From the NCBI RefSeq assembly GCF_014207745.1, contig NZ_JACHJB010000001.1, positions 2,852,001 through 2,916,000 of the forward strand: 64,000 nt of DNA, written 5' to 3'. Positions 8,540-16,934 of the stretch are shown piece after piece; the first letter of the stretch is position 1; each line of letters begins with the position of its first letter. Under the pieces are notes generated by a model that searched no databases, was not told where the DNA came from, and worked only from the letters and a program-made list of their open reading frames with translations. The translations under genes were made by a program, and so were the position numbers. The stretch is from Nonomuraea muscovyensis. GTDB taxonomy: Bacteria; Actinomycetota; Actinomycetes; Streptosporangiales; Streptosporangiaceae.

Positions 8540-10015
8540 TCAGGCCGGAGCCGGGACGCCGGACGACGACGCCACCCGCGGAACGACCGGCAACGCGACC
8601 ACCGCGGCGAATCCGTGCCCGGACCCGTCCGGACGCGGCAGGCCCTCCTCCAGCCGCAGCTCGCCCCCGGCCGCCCCGACCAGGTCGGCGCAGATCGCCA
8701 GTCCCAGGCCGGTTCCGGACACGTTCTGGTGCCGCGGAGACCGCCAGAACCGTCGTAGCGCCTGGGCCCGCTCGGACGCGTCGATCCCCTGGCCGTCGTC
8801 ACGGACGGCGATCGTGACCACGCCTCCGTCCGCGGAGGCGTCGCCGTGTCCGGCGCCCGCACCGCGGGGGACGATTCGGGCAGTCACCTGCACCACCTGC
8901 GCGTCCGACAGCCGCAACGCGTTGCTGATCAGCTCGTCCAGGATGCTCCCCAGTCCGCCCGTCGGCTCCAGCAACCGCAGCCCCGGCGGCACGTCGACCG
9001 CCAGTGTCTGCCCCGCCGTCGCCGTCAACGCCCGCCACCGGTCCACCCGGGTCGCCAGCACCGCGTCGAGGTCCACCGGCGACGACGTCCGGATGCTCTC
9101 CATCCGCGCACTGGCCTGCAACGAGTTCAGCATCCGCTGCATCGCCTTCACCTCGTCGACGGCGACGTCGTACACCTGCCGCCCGTCGCCGGCCGCGCCC
9201 AGGTGCGGTTCCAGGCTCTCCACGGCGAGCCGGAGGCTGGTCAGCGGATTGCGCAACTGGTGAGAGGCGTCGGACACGAACGCCCGCTGCCGCTGCGCGG
9301 CGTTCTCGACCGCGTCCATCATGGTGTTGAACGACTCCGCCAGCCGTCGCAGCTCGACCGGGCCGGCCTCGGCGTCCGCCCGGATCGTGAGGTCGCCGCG
9401 GGAGATCCGCGAGCTCGCCGCGTCCAGCTCCCGCACCGGCCGCAGCACCCACGCCGACACCGGCCAGGCGACGGCCACCAGCGCGATCAACGGCAGCAGC
9501 CCGAGCCCGGCGAGCTGCGCCCATCGCACGAGGATGCGATGGCGCGTCTTCGACAGGTCGGAAATCGTCACGACGGCGCCGACGACCTCGCTGTCCCGAC
9601 CCACTGGTTCCGCGACCACGAGTGCGGAGTCGTCCCACGGCGCCCATTCCCCGGACGGTTCGGGCCTCGCCCCGGCCAGCGCCGCGGTCACGATCCTGGG
9701 CAACGCCGGCTCGGCTCGCGCCGCCTCCTGGTAGGCGCCGGCTGGTCCGAGCAGCACCGTGCCCGACGTGTCGATCACCGCGACCGGGATGCCGTACAGC
9801 TCGTGATAGTGGGCGAGCTCCTGGTGGAGCGCCTCGGTCCGCCCGGTTGACAGCGCGGTCTCGGCCAGCGACGCGAACCGGCCGACGTCGTCGAGCCGGT
9901 CGACGTAGGTCTCCTGCATCTCCCGCTCGGCCACGGTGACGCTGAGCGGCACCCCGAGCGCCGCGACGAGGAGCACCGCGAGGGGCACCAGGACGACGAG
10001 CAGGCGACGGTGCAC
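8540..10015 (-). CDS. Sensor histidine kinase, TctE-like
   Basis: Predicted 491-residue membrane sensor kinase. Helices lie near 8-28 and 168-192 and flank an extracytoplasmic sensor domain; a HAMP segment, a HisKA domain with phospho-acceptor His252 (ASHQLRNPLTSL) and a HATPase domain with N-box (ELISNALRLS) and DDGQGID follow. It lies 6 nt downstream of the response-regulator gene in the same operon and next to divergent tctCBA genes. By analogy with TctD/TctE and BctD/BctE systems it probably senses a carboxylate. The specific ligand is not predictable here. Confidence 0.85.
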   Translation of the reverse strand: MHRRLLVVLVPLAVLLVAALGVPLSVTVAEREMQETYVDRLDDVGRFASLAETALSTGRTEALHQELAHYHELYGIPVAVIDTSGTVLLGPAGAYQEAARAEPALPRIVTAALAGARPEPSGEWAPWDDSALVVAEPVGRDSEVVGAVVTISDLSKTRHRILVRWAQLAGLGLLPLIALVAVAWPVSAWVLRPVRELDAASSRISRGDLTIRADAEAGPVELRRLAESFNTMMDAVENAAQRQRAFVSDASHQLRNPLTSLRLAVESLEPHLGAAGDGRQVYDVAVDEVKAMQRMLNSLQASARMESIRTSSPVDLDAVLATRVDRWRALTATAGQTLAVDVPPGLRLLEPTGGLGSILDELISNALRLSDAQVVQVTARIVPRGAGAGHGDASADGGVVTIAVRDDGQGIDASERAQALRRFWRSPRHQNVSGTGLGLAICADLVGAAGGELRLEEGLPRPDGSGHGFAAVVALPVVPRVASSSGVPAPA

Positions 10016-10021
10016 GGCGCG

Positions 10022-10705
10022 TCAGCCGATCAGCTCCGGCCGGTCGGCCAGGAGCCGATAGCCGACCCCGTGGATCGTGCGGATGAGCACGGGCGGCCCG
10101 AGCTTGTGCCGTAACGCCGCGATGTGGGTGTCCAGGGTGCGACTTGAGGACTCCCAGGTCGCGCCCCAGATCTGGTCGAGGATGACGTCGCGGCTCACCA
10201 CGTTCGGCGCCCGCCGGGCCAGCAGCAGGAGCAGCTCGAACTCCTTGCGGGTCAGTGTCACGGGCGTGCCGTCGACGGTGACCTCGCGGGTGCCGACGCC
10301 GATCCGCATCGGGCCGAGGACGAGCGGCTCGTCCGGGTGGCTCAGGGCACGAGCCACCCGGGTGCGCCGCAGGACGGCGTCGATCCGGGCCAGCAACTCC
10401 GGGATGCCGAACGGCTTCACGATGTAGTCGTCGGCGCCTGCGCGCAGGCCACGGACCCGCTCGTACTCCTCCGATCGTGCTGTCACGGCGATGACGGCGG
10501 TCTCCGGGCGGTCACGCAGCTTGCGGATCACATCGAGTCCGTCGCCGTCGGGCAGACCCAGGTCGACGAGGACCACATCGGATGGAGCGGCACGCACGGC
10601 CTCGGCGGCGGTGGCGATGCGGTGGACCTCGAAGCCCGCCTGGGCGAGGACGGTCACCAGACCCCGCGCGACGCGGTCGTCATCCTCGATGATGGTGATC
10701 CGCAT
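10022..10705 (-). CDS. OmpR-family response regulator, TctD-like
   Basis: Predicted 227-residue response regulator. The receiver domain (about 1-115) has acidic residues EDD at 7-9, phospho-acceptor Asp48 (VLVDLGLPDGDG) and Lys97 (VKPFG). A C-terminal winged helix (about 130-222) includes LTRKEFELLLLLARR and VISRDVILDQIWG-type helices. The ATG at 10705 has TACAAT 8 nt upstream and no Shine-Dalgarno. It is paired with the kinase at 8540 and divergent from tctC. The 30-bp-spaced direct repeats upstream are a likely binding site. Confidence 0.88.
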   Translation of the reverse strand: MRITIIEDDDRVARGLVTVLAQAGFEVHRIATAAEAVRAAPSDVVLVDLGLPDGDGLDVIRKLRDRPETAVIAVTARSEEYERVRGLRAGADDYIVKPFGIPELLARIDAVLRRTRVARALSHPDEPLVLGPMRIGVGTREVTVDGTPVTLTRKEFELLLLLARRAPNVVSRDVILDQIWGATWESSSRTLDTHIAALRHKLGPPVLIRTIHGVGYRLLADRPELIG

Positions 10706-10713
10706 ATCGGCGG

Positions 10714-10719
10714 ATTGTA
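10714..10719 (-). promoter_or_regulatory. -10 box, leaderless promoter of TctD-like gene
   Basis: TACAAT on the minus strand, 8 nt before the ATG at 10705. Confidence 0.5.
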
Positions 10720-10753
10720 CGGCCCGGATCGACACTCGTGTCAGCCCTTCAGT

Positions 10754-10802
10754 TCTTGGGATTCTCCTGACATCCGGCGCATTCCTTGGGATTCCTCTGA
10801 CA
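10754..10802. promoter_or_regulatory. Direct repeat operator between tctD-like and tctC-like genes
   Basis: Two 19-bp copies, TCTTGGGATTCTCCTGACA (10754-10772) and CCTTGGGATTCCTCTGACA (10784-10802), start exactly 30 bp apart (about three helical turns). They lie between the divergent response-regulator and transporter genes, as expected for a response-regulator operator controlling both directions. The binding protein is inferred. Confidence 0.55.
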
Positions 10803-10881
10803 CCATCCGCGTCCATTCCGGCCGAGACTGAAGCCGAGCACTCACCGAGACATGCGCATGCGCTCACGAGGAGGCCGCGAT

Positions 10882-11907
10882 ATGAGACCGACCAGCAGGT
10901 ATCGGGCCGCCGCGCGGGTGATCGCCGCGATCGGCGTCGTTTCGCTCGTCGCCGCCTGTTCCGGCAACGGCGGCACCGCCGGCGGAGGCGCCCCTGGCGG
11001 AGGCTACCCGGACCAGAACATCACGCTCGTCGTGCCGTTCAGCGCGGGCGGCCCGACGGACACCGTCACCCGCATGATCGCCGAGCCGATGGCGGCCAAG
11101 CTCGGCACCAAGGTCGTCGTCCAGAACGTCGAGGGCGCGGGCGGCACGGTCGGCGCCGGCGAGGTCGCGCGGGCCAAGCCCGACGGCTACACCGTGCTCA
11201 TGCACCACATCGGCATGTCGACGGCGCCCGCCCTGTACAAGGATCTGGGCTACCAGCCGCTCGAGAGCTTCGAGACGGTCGGGCTCGTCACCGAGGTGCC
11301 GATGACGGTCGTCGCCCGCAAGGACTTCGCGCCCGCGACGCTCCAGGACCTCGTGACCTACGTGAAGGCGAACGCCGGCAAGGTCACGCTGGCCAACGCC
11401 GGCATCGGCGCCGCATCCCACCTGTGCGGCCTGCTGTTCCAGTCCGCCGCCGGCGTCAAGCTCCAGGAGGTCCCGTACGAGGGCACCGGCCCCGCGCTGA
11501 CCGACCTCGTCGGCGGCCAGGTCGACTTCATGTGCGACCAGACGACCAACACCAGCGGCCAGATCTCCGCGGGCGAGGTGAAGGCGTACGCGGTCACCAC
11601 GCCGGAGCGGGTGAAGAGCCTGCCCGACCTGCCCACCACGGCCGAGGCCGGGCTGCCCAAGCTCCAGGTCAGCGTGTGGCACGGGCTCTACGTCCCGGCC
11701 GGCACGCCGCCGGAGGTCGTCCAGAAGCTGTCCGAGGCGCTGAAGGTGGCACTGGCCGACCAGAAGGTCGTCGACCAGATGGCCAAGCTCGGCACCGCGC
11801 CGGTCCCGGCCGAGGACGCGACCCCGCAGGCGCACCGGGCCAAGCTCGAAGAGCAGCTCGGCACCTGGGCGAAGGTCATCGCCGACGCCGGTGTCAAGGC
11901 CTCCTGA
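10882..11907 (+). CDS. tctC: Tripartite tricarboxylate transporter binding protein TctC
   Basis: Predicted 341-residue lipoprotein of the Bug/TctC family. The signal peptide has a lipobox VAACS (Cys near residue 27) followed by a Gly-rich linker. The mature part begins YPDQNITLVVPFSAGGPTDT, the hallmark ligand-binding strand and loop of Bug proteins. The ATG at 10882 has GAGGAGG at 10869-10875; an upstream ATG at 10852 lacks a site. It captures a carboxylate outside the membrane and delivers it to TctAB. First gene of a tctC-tctB-tctA operon divergent from its two-component system. Confidence 0.88.
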   Translation: MRPTSRYRAAARVIAAIGVVSLVAACSGNGGTAGGGAPGGGYPDQNITLVVPFSAGGPTDTVTRMIAEPMAAKLGTKVVVQNVEGAGGTVGAGEVARAKPDGYTVLMHHIGMSTAPALYKDLGYQPLESFETVGLVTEVPMTVVARKDFAPATLQDLVTYVKANAGKVTLANAGIGAASHLCGLLFQSAAGVKLQEVPYEGTGPALTDLVGGQVDFMCDQTTNTSGQISAGEVKAYAVTTPERVKSLPDLPTTAEAGLPKLQVSVWHGLYVPAGTPPEVVQKLSEALKVALADQKVVDQMAKLGTAPVPAEDATPQAHRAKLEEQLGTWAKVIADAGVKAS

Positions 11908-12370
11908 GGTGGAGCGCCGCCGGTCCTTCCCGGACGTCCTCGCCGGGGCGATCTTCGTCCTGATCGGTGGCGCGTTCGTGGTGGGGTCGCTCGGCCACGA
12001 GCTGGGCACCCCGCTGCGGATGGGCCCCGGCGCCTTCCCCCTGCTGGTCGGCGCGACCGTGGCCGCCCTGGGCCTGGCGATCGTCATCAAGGGACTCATC
12101 GCCGGCGAGGTGGCCTCGTTCGGGCCGATCCCCTGGCGTGCTGTCGTCTTCGTCGTGCTCGCGGTCCTGTTCTTCGGATTCACCGTCCGGGGCCTCGGAT
12201 TCGTACCGACGTCCGCGGTGACCGCCCTGCTCACCACGCTGGCCAGCTCGCGCGTACGGCTGCTCACGGCCGTGGCCGTGGCCGCGGGGCTGACCGTGGC
12301 CAGCACGCTCATCTTCGTCGTCGGACTTCAGCTGCGGATCCCGCTGTGGGGCCCGTGGCTGGGGTTCTGA
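11891..12370 (+). CDS. tctB: Tripartite tricarboxylate transporter small subunit TctB
   Basis: Predicted 159-residue membrane protein with four hydrophobic helices, typical of TctB. It carries the RMGPGAFPLLVGATVAALGL segment (about residues 46-65) that is characteristic of the family. The GTG start at 11891 overlaps the end of tctC by 17 nt; a second GTG at 11909, after the tctC stop, is an alternative. It is thought to work with the large subunit TctA as the membrane part of the carrier. Confidence 0.83.
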   Translation: MSRPPEVERRRSFPDVLAGAIFVLIGGAFVVGSLGHELGTPLRMGPGAFPLLVGATVAALGLAIVIKGLIAGEVASFGPIPWRAVVFVVLAVLFFGFTVRGLGFVPTSAVTALLTTLASSRVRLLTAVAVAAGLTVASTLIFVVGLQLRIPLWGPWLGF

Positions 12371-12390
12371 CGCGGCATCCGGATTGAGGC

Positions 12391-13896
12391 ATGGAACTTC
12401 TCGACAACCTCGCGCTGGGCTTCTCAACCGCCCTCCTGGTCCAGAACGTCCTCTACTGCTTCGTGGGAGTGCTGCTCGGGACGGCGGTCGGGGTACTGCC
12501 CGGCATCGGACCGACGGCGACGGTGGCGATGCTGCTGCCGATCACGTTCAGCTTCGAGCCGGTGACAGCGCTGATCATGCTGGCCGGCATCTATTACGGC
12601 GCACAGTACGGCGGCTCGACGACCGCCATCCTGATCAACCTGCCCGGTGAGTCGTCGGCGGCGGTCACCGCGCTGGACGGGCACGAGATGGCCCGGCAGG
12701 GCCGGGCCGGCGCTGCGCTGGCCGCCGCTGCGGTCGGGTCCTTCATCGCGGGCACGGTGGCCACCGTCGCGCTGGCCGTCGCGGCCCCACCGCTGGCCAG
12801 CGTCGCGTTGAAGTTCGGCCCGGCCGAATACTTCTCGCTGGTGCTGCTCGGCCTGATCGTGTCGATCGCGCTGGCACGTGGCTCGGCGCTGAAGGCACTG
12901 GCGATGATCGCGCTCGGCGTCCTGCTCGGCACGGTCGGCCAGGACATCTACACCGGCACGCCCCGGTTCGTGTTCGGCCAGCGCGAGCTGTACGGCGGCA
13001 TCGACTTCGTGTCGGTCGCCGTCGGCATGTTCGGGGTGGCCGAGATCCTGCGCAACCTGGAGAACGAGCAGACCCGCACGGCGGTCGTCAGCAAGGTGAA
13101 GAACCTCTGGCCGACCCGCGAGGACCGGCGCCGGATCGTCGGCCCGATCCTGCGCGGGACCGGCCTCGGCGCCGCGCTCGGCGTCCTGCCCGGCGGTGGC
13201 CACGTGCTGGCCTCGTTCACCTCGTACGCCGTCGAGAAGCGGATCTCGAAGCGGCAGCAGGAGTTCGGGCACGGCGCGATCGAGGGAGTCGCGGGCCCCG
13301 AGTCGGCGAACAACGCCGCCGCGCAGACGTCGTTCATCCCGCTGCTCACCCTGGGGCTGCCCGCCCACCCGGTCATGGCGCTGATGGTCGGCGCGTTCAT
13401 CGTCCACGGCATAACCCCCGGCCCGAACGTCATCACCGACGAACCGGCGCTGTTCTGGGGGCTGATCGCGTCGATGTGGATCGGCAACGTGCTGCTCGTG
13501 GTGCTGAACCTGCCGCTGATCGGCCTGTGGGTGCGCATGCTGCGCATCCCGTACCAGGTGCTGTTCCCGATGATCATCCTGTTCGCCTCGATCGGCACCT
13601 ACTCCCTGGGCTTCAACGCGTACGACGTCTACGCGATCGTGTTCTTCGGCATTTTGGGCTACGTCCTGATCAAGTGCGGCTGCGAGCCGGCGCCACTGCT
13701 GCTGGGCTTCGTCCTCGGCCCCTTGCTCGAGGAGAACCTGCGGCGGGCGCTCATCATCTCCCGCGGCGACGCGTCGGTCTTCCTGACCCGGCCGATCTCC
13801 GTGGCGCTCCTGGCCCTGGCCGTGGCGGCGCTCGTCGTCGCCGCCCTCCCGACGATTCGCAGGCGCCGCGAGATCGTGTTCTCGGAGGAGGAGTAG
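12391..13896 (+). CDS. tctA: Tripartite tricarboxylate transporter large permease TctA
   Basis: Predicted 501-residue membrane permease, close to the usual TctA length. Two duplicated signature regions are visible: GVLPGIGPTATVAMLLPITF (about 33-52), with ALIMLAGIYYGAQYGGSTTAIL (split, about 57-78), and a second LGVLPGGGHVLASF (about 264-277). About 11-12 helices are expected. The ATG at 12391 follows GAGGC. It completes the secondary, ion-driven uptake system with TctC and TctB. A conserved-family assignment is secure; the substrate (citrate, tricarballylate, other carboxylates) is not. Confidence 0.9.
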   Translation: MELLDNLALGFSTALLVQNVLYCFVGVLLGTAVGVLPGIGPTATVAMLLPITFSFEPVTALIMLAGIYYGAQYGGSTTAILINLPGESSAAVTALDGHEMARQGRAGAALAAAAVGSFIAGTVATVALAVAAPPLASVALKFGPAEYFSLVLLGLIVSIALARGSALKALAMIALGVLLGTVGQDIYTGTPRFVFGQRELYGGIDFVSVAVGMFGVAEILRNLENEQTRTAVVSKVKNLWPTREDRRRIVGPILRGTGLGAALGVLPGGGHVLASFTSYAVEKRISKRQQEFGHGAIEGVAGPESANNAAAQTSFIPLLTLGLPAHPVMALMVGAFIVHGITPGPNVITDEPALFWGLIASMWIGNVLLVVLNLPLIGLWVRMLRIPYQVLFPMIILFASIGTYSLGFNAYDVYAIVFFGILGYVLIKCGCEPAPLLLGFVLGPLLEENLRRALIISRGDASVFLTRPISVALLALAVAALVVAALPTIRRRREIVFSEEE

Positions 13897-13925
13897 GAAC
13901 TCCTGGTCCGCTGATGATGCCGTGG

Positions 13926-16751
13926 TCAGGGTCGCGAGGGCGGCGTCTTGTGCGGCCTGTGGAGCAGCGCGTCGATCCGGTTCCGTGCTCCGGCCCGCAG
14001 GCCGGGCTCGTCGGTCAGGTCGTGGCACCGCGTGAAGAACGACAGCGCCTCCTCCGGCCGGTCCTGGCCCAGGCTGAGCTCGCCGAGCGTGTAGGCGGTC
14101 AGGGCCTCGCCGTAGACGTCGCCCGTCCGCACGAACATGTCCCGGCAGTGGGCCAGCACCGCCGCCGCCTGCTCGAACCGGCCGAGCCTGCCGTACGCCT
14201 CCCCGAGCCTGCGCAGCGTGATCTGCTCGCCGGGGCCCCAGCCCAGCTCCCGGCTGAGCCCGATGCTCTCCTCGTAGTGACCGATCGCCTCCTCGGTCCG
14301 CCCCATCTCGTAGAGGGAGATGCCCAGGCTGCGGTGGAACCGGACCGCGTAGTCGCCGTACCTCCGCTCGCCGGTGAGGTCGAGCCCCCGGCGGCACAGC
14401 GCGATGGCCTCGTCGTGCTCGCCTGTCGACATGCGCACGCCGACGGCCGTGATCAGCGCGTTGACCAGGCCGCCCGGGTCTCCCAGGGCCTCGAACCCGG
14501 CGATGGCCCGGGCGACGAGGGGCCAGGCGCGTTCCGGTTCACCGTCCAGAAGGTGGCAGGTGCCGAGCCCCGTCGACACGTAGAGGTTCGCGTGCCGGTC
14601 CCCTTCCGCGGCGAAGTGGCCGGCCAGCTCTTCCAGCAAGGCACGGGCCACCCGGACCTGCCGGTGCTCCAGGGCGATGTCGGCCAGCAGGAGCCGGGTC
14701 ACCATGGCGGTGTGCCGGTCCGGTGCGCGGCGGACGACGCCTTCGAGCATCGCGGTCGCCTCGTCGGCGAACCCGCTGACGACCAGGAACGGCGAGAGCA
14801 GGTGCGCCAGCTCGGCGGCCGTCCGCGGCTCCGCCAGGGCGACCGCGGCGGTCAGCGTCTCCCGCTCCACGTGCAGCCAGTCGCGCCCGGCACCCGCCGT
14901 CCTGTCCACCGCGGGACGAGGGGCGGACGGGATCATCGGCGGCGGGTAGTCCTCGGCCGCCTCGCGCAGGCGGCGCAGGCATGCGCCGGTGAAGCGGGCC
15001 AGGGCCTCGCCCTGCCGTACGGGGTCCTCCTCGGCGTGCGCCCGCTCGCGGGCGTAGGCGGCGAGCAGGTCGTGCATGCGGTAGCGCGACTGGCCGCTCT
15101 GGTCGGCCTCGTCGGCCGTGACCAGGCCGGCGAGCGTGAGCACCTCCATGGACTGCTCCGCCTCACGAAGCGGGCCGTCCAGGAGGGCGGCCACGGCCCA
15201 CTCGGCCGTGCCGGCCAGCCCCGCCAGGCCGAGCAGCCTGAACGCGCGGCGGGCCGGGGCGGGCAGCGCCTCGTAGCTGATGGCGAAGCTGGCGCGCACG
15301 TCGTGGCCGCCGAAGGAGAGCTCGTCGAGGGTTCCGGCCGAGGCCAGCCGGTCGGCCAGCTCACGCAGCGGCCATGCGGGCCTGGTGGCCAGGCGGGCGC
15401 CCGCGAGCCTGATGGCCAGCGGCAACAGGCCGCATGCCCGCAGGATGGCCGCTGCCGCGTCGGGATCGGTCCGTACCCTGGCCGCGCCGGCGACGCGTTC
15501 GAGGAGTGTGCCGGCCTCGGCCTGCGAGGGGACGGCGAGGTGGACGACGGACGAGCCCGGCAGCGCGGGCAGCGGCCCGCGGCTGGTCACGAGTACGGCG
15601 CAGCGCGAGGTGCCCGGCAGCAGCGGGATGACCTGGTGTTCGCCGGCCGCGTCCTCCAGCACGATCAGCATGGACCGGTCGGCCACCATCGACCGGTAGA
15701 GCGTGGCCCGTTCATCGGCCGAGTCCGGGATGACGTGCGCGTTGAGCGCCCGCAGCAGCTCGGCCAGCAGGGTGGCGGGGTCGCGCGGTGCGGGACCGCC
15801 GAGCCGCAGGTAGAGCTGCCCGTCGGGGAAGGCCGCTCGCGACAGGTGCGCGGCGTGCACGGCGAGCGTGCTCTTGCCCACTCCGGGCGGGCCGGTGACG
15901 ACCACGACAGGTGGCGCGTGCGCGTCCGGAGAGGACAGGGCGGAGATCCGGGCGAGCTCGCGTTCCCTGCCCACGAAGTCGGCGATGTCGGCCGGTAGCT
16001 GGCAGATGGACCGTCGAGGTGACGGCGGCTCGCCCGAGAGGATGTCGTACTGGAGCTCGCGCAGTGCGGGTCCCGGCTCGACCCCCAGCTCGCAGACCAG
16101 GGCCGCCCGGGCGTGGCGATAGGTGGACAGGGCTTCGGCCCGGCGGCCGGCCTGCGCGAGGGCTCGGATGAGCTGCTCCCACGCCCGTTCTCGTAAGGGA
16201 TGCTCGGCGACGAACGGGCGGAGCTCGCCGATCACCTCGGCATGCCGGCCCATCGCCAGCTCTGCCTCCGCCCAGTCGCACCTGGCCCCGGCGAGCTGCT
16301 CGTCCAGCTCCGCCAGACGGGCGCCCATCACGGCGGACAGCGGGGCGTCCTCGGCGGCACGCCCACGCCACAGCCCGATCGCCTGTCGCAGCCGATCGGC
16401 GCGGGCCGCCGGATCGGCCTCCAGCCGGGCCAGCGCCAGCTCGTCCTGGAAGGCGAGCACGTCGACCTCGTCGCGAGCCACCTCCAGCACGTAGCCGGAG
16501 CCCATCGTGACCAGGCGAGGAGCGACGGGCGCGATCCGGCGTAGTTGCGCGATGTAGGTCTGGAGGTTCGCGACCGCGGAGGCGGGCGGCTCGTCCCACA
16601 CCGCGGCCTCCAGCCGGCCCCGGGAGACGACCGTGTTGGCGTTGAGAAGGAGTGTGGCGAGCACGGCGCGCTGCCTGCCGCTGAGTCGTGCGTACCGCCC
16701 GTCGTCCAGCCGCACGAGGACCGGGCCGAGCAACGCGAACCTGTGGCGCAT
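13926..16751 (-). CDS. SARP-type regulator (BTAD, NB-ARC, TPR) of the peptide cassette
   Basis: Predicted 941-residue AfsR-like activator. A winged-helix domain (about 1-90), BTAD (about 92-240), an NB-ARC ATPase with P-loop TGPPGVGKSTLAVHAAHL (near residue 295) and TPR repeats (about 640-920) are visible. The ATG at 16751 has TAGAAT 8 nt upstream as a leaderless -10 box. It diverges from the 19-residue peptide gene by only 65 nt, and three heptamers with 11-bp spacing lie between and over its own promoter. Family members bind exactly such repeats, so it likely activates the cassette and controls itself (inference). Confidence 0.88.
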   Translation of the reverse strand: MRHRFALLGPVLVRLDDGRYARLSGRQRAVLATLLLNANTVVSRGRLEAAVWDEPPASAVANLQTYIAQLRRIAPVAPRLVTMGSGYVLEVARDEVDVLAFQDELALARLEADPAARADRLRQAIGLWRGRAAEDAPLSAVMGARLAELDEQLAGARCDWAEAELAMGRHAEVIGELRPFVAEHPLRERAWEQLIRALAQAGRRAEALSTYRHARAALVCELGVEPGPALRELQYDILSGEPPSPRRSICQLPADIADFVGRERELARISALSSPDAHAPPVVVVTGPPGVGKSTLAVHAAHLSRAAFPDGQLYLRLGGPAPRDPATLLAELLRALNAHVIPDSADERATLYRSMVADRSMLIVLEDAAGEHQVIPLLPGTSRCAVLVTSRGPLPALPGSSVVHLAVPSQAEAGTLLERVAGAARVRTDPDAAAAILRACGLLPLAIRLAGARLATRPAWPLRELADRLASAGTLDELSFGGHDVRASFAISYEALPAPARRAFRLLGLAGLAGTAEWAVAALLDGPLREAEQSMEVLTLAGLVTADEADQSGQSRYRMHDLLAAYARERAHAEEDPVRQGEALARFTGACLRRLREAAEDYPPPMIPSAPRPAVDRTAGAGRDWLHVERETLTAAVALAEPRTAAELAHLLSPFLVVSGFADEATAMLEGVVRRAPDRHTAMVTRLLLADIALEHRQVRVARALLEELAGHFAAEGDRHANLYVSTGLGTCHLLDGEPERAWPLVARAIAGFEALGDPGGLVNALITAVGVRMSTGEHDEAIALCRRGLDLTGERRYGDYAVRFHRSLGISLYEMGRTEEAIGHYEESIGLSRELGWGPGEQITLRRLGEAYGRLGRFEQAAAVLAHCRDMFVRTGDVYGEALTAYTLGELSLGQDRPEEALSFFTRCHDLTDEPGLRAGARNRIDALLHRPHKTPPSRP

Positions 16752-16770
16752 TTGTGGCGATTCTATGGCG
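16742..16770 (+). promoter_or_regulatory. SARP-type operator: three heptamers, 11-bp period
   Basis: TGTGGCG at 16742-16748, TGTGGCG at 16753-16759 and TATGGCG at 16764-16770: identical or one-mismatch heptamers spaced exactly 11 bp. SARP activators bind heptamer direct repeats with 11-bp spacing located about 8 bp before a -10 box. CATCGT at 16780-16785 sits 9 nt downstream in the direction of the peptide gene. The repeats also cover the -10 box and first codon of the SARP gene. Confidence 0.65.
16760..16765 (-). promoter_or_regulatory. -10 box, leaderless promoter of SARP gene
   Basis: TAGAAT on the minus strand, 8 nt before the ATG at 16751, lying between the second and third SARP heptamers. 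Binding there would block this promoter. Confidence 0.5.
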
Positions 16771-16816
16771 CTGCGGCCGCATCGTTGATCGCGCAGTCCA
16801 CGAAAGGAGAGGTGCC

Positions 16817-16876
16817 ATGAAGATCGAGATCCGCAAGGTCGAGGCGATCAAGGCCACGGCCAACGGCCCCCACTAG
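16817..16876 (+). CDS. Putative RiPP / microcin-C-like precursor peptide (19 aa)
   Basis: Codes for MKIEIRKVEAIKATANGPH. AAAGGAG at 16803-16809 lies 7 nt before the ATG, so translation is well supported despite the length. The first two thirds are amphipathic (alternating Lys/Arg/Glu and Ile/Val), like a leader bound by an RRE domain; the last residues are Asn-Gly-Pro-His. It lies directly before an E1/ThiF-like enzyme and an M50 protease, both with PqqD-like domains. Very short MccA peptides are the known substrates of MccB-type E1 enzymes, but those end in Asn, which MccB modifies; here the end is His, with Asn at position 16. The role is inferred from context. Confidence 0.6.
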   Translation: MKIEIRKVEAIKATANGPH

Positions 16877-16934
16877 ACATGCGTGTCGGAGGCGGGGGCG
16901 GGTGTCCGTCCCCGCCTCCAGGTGAGGAGATGCG

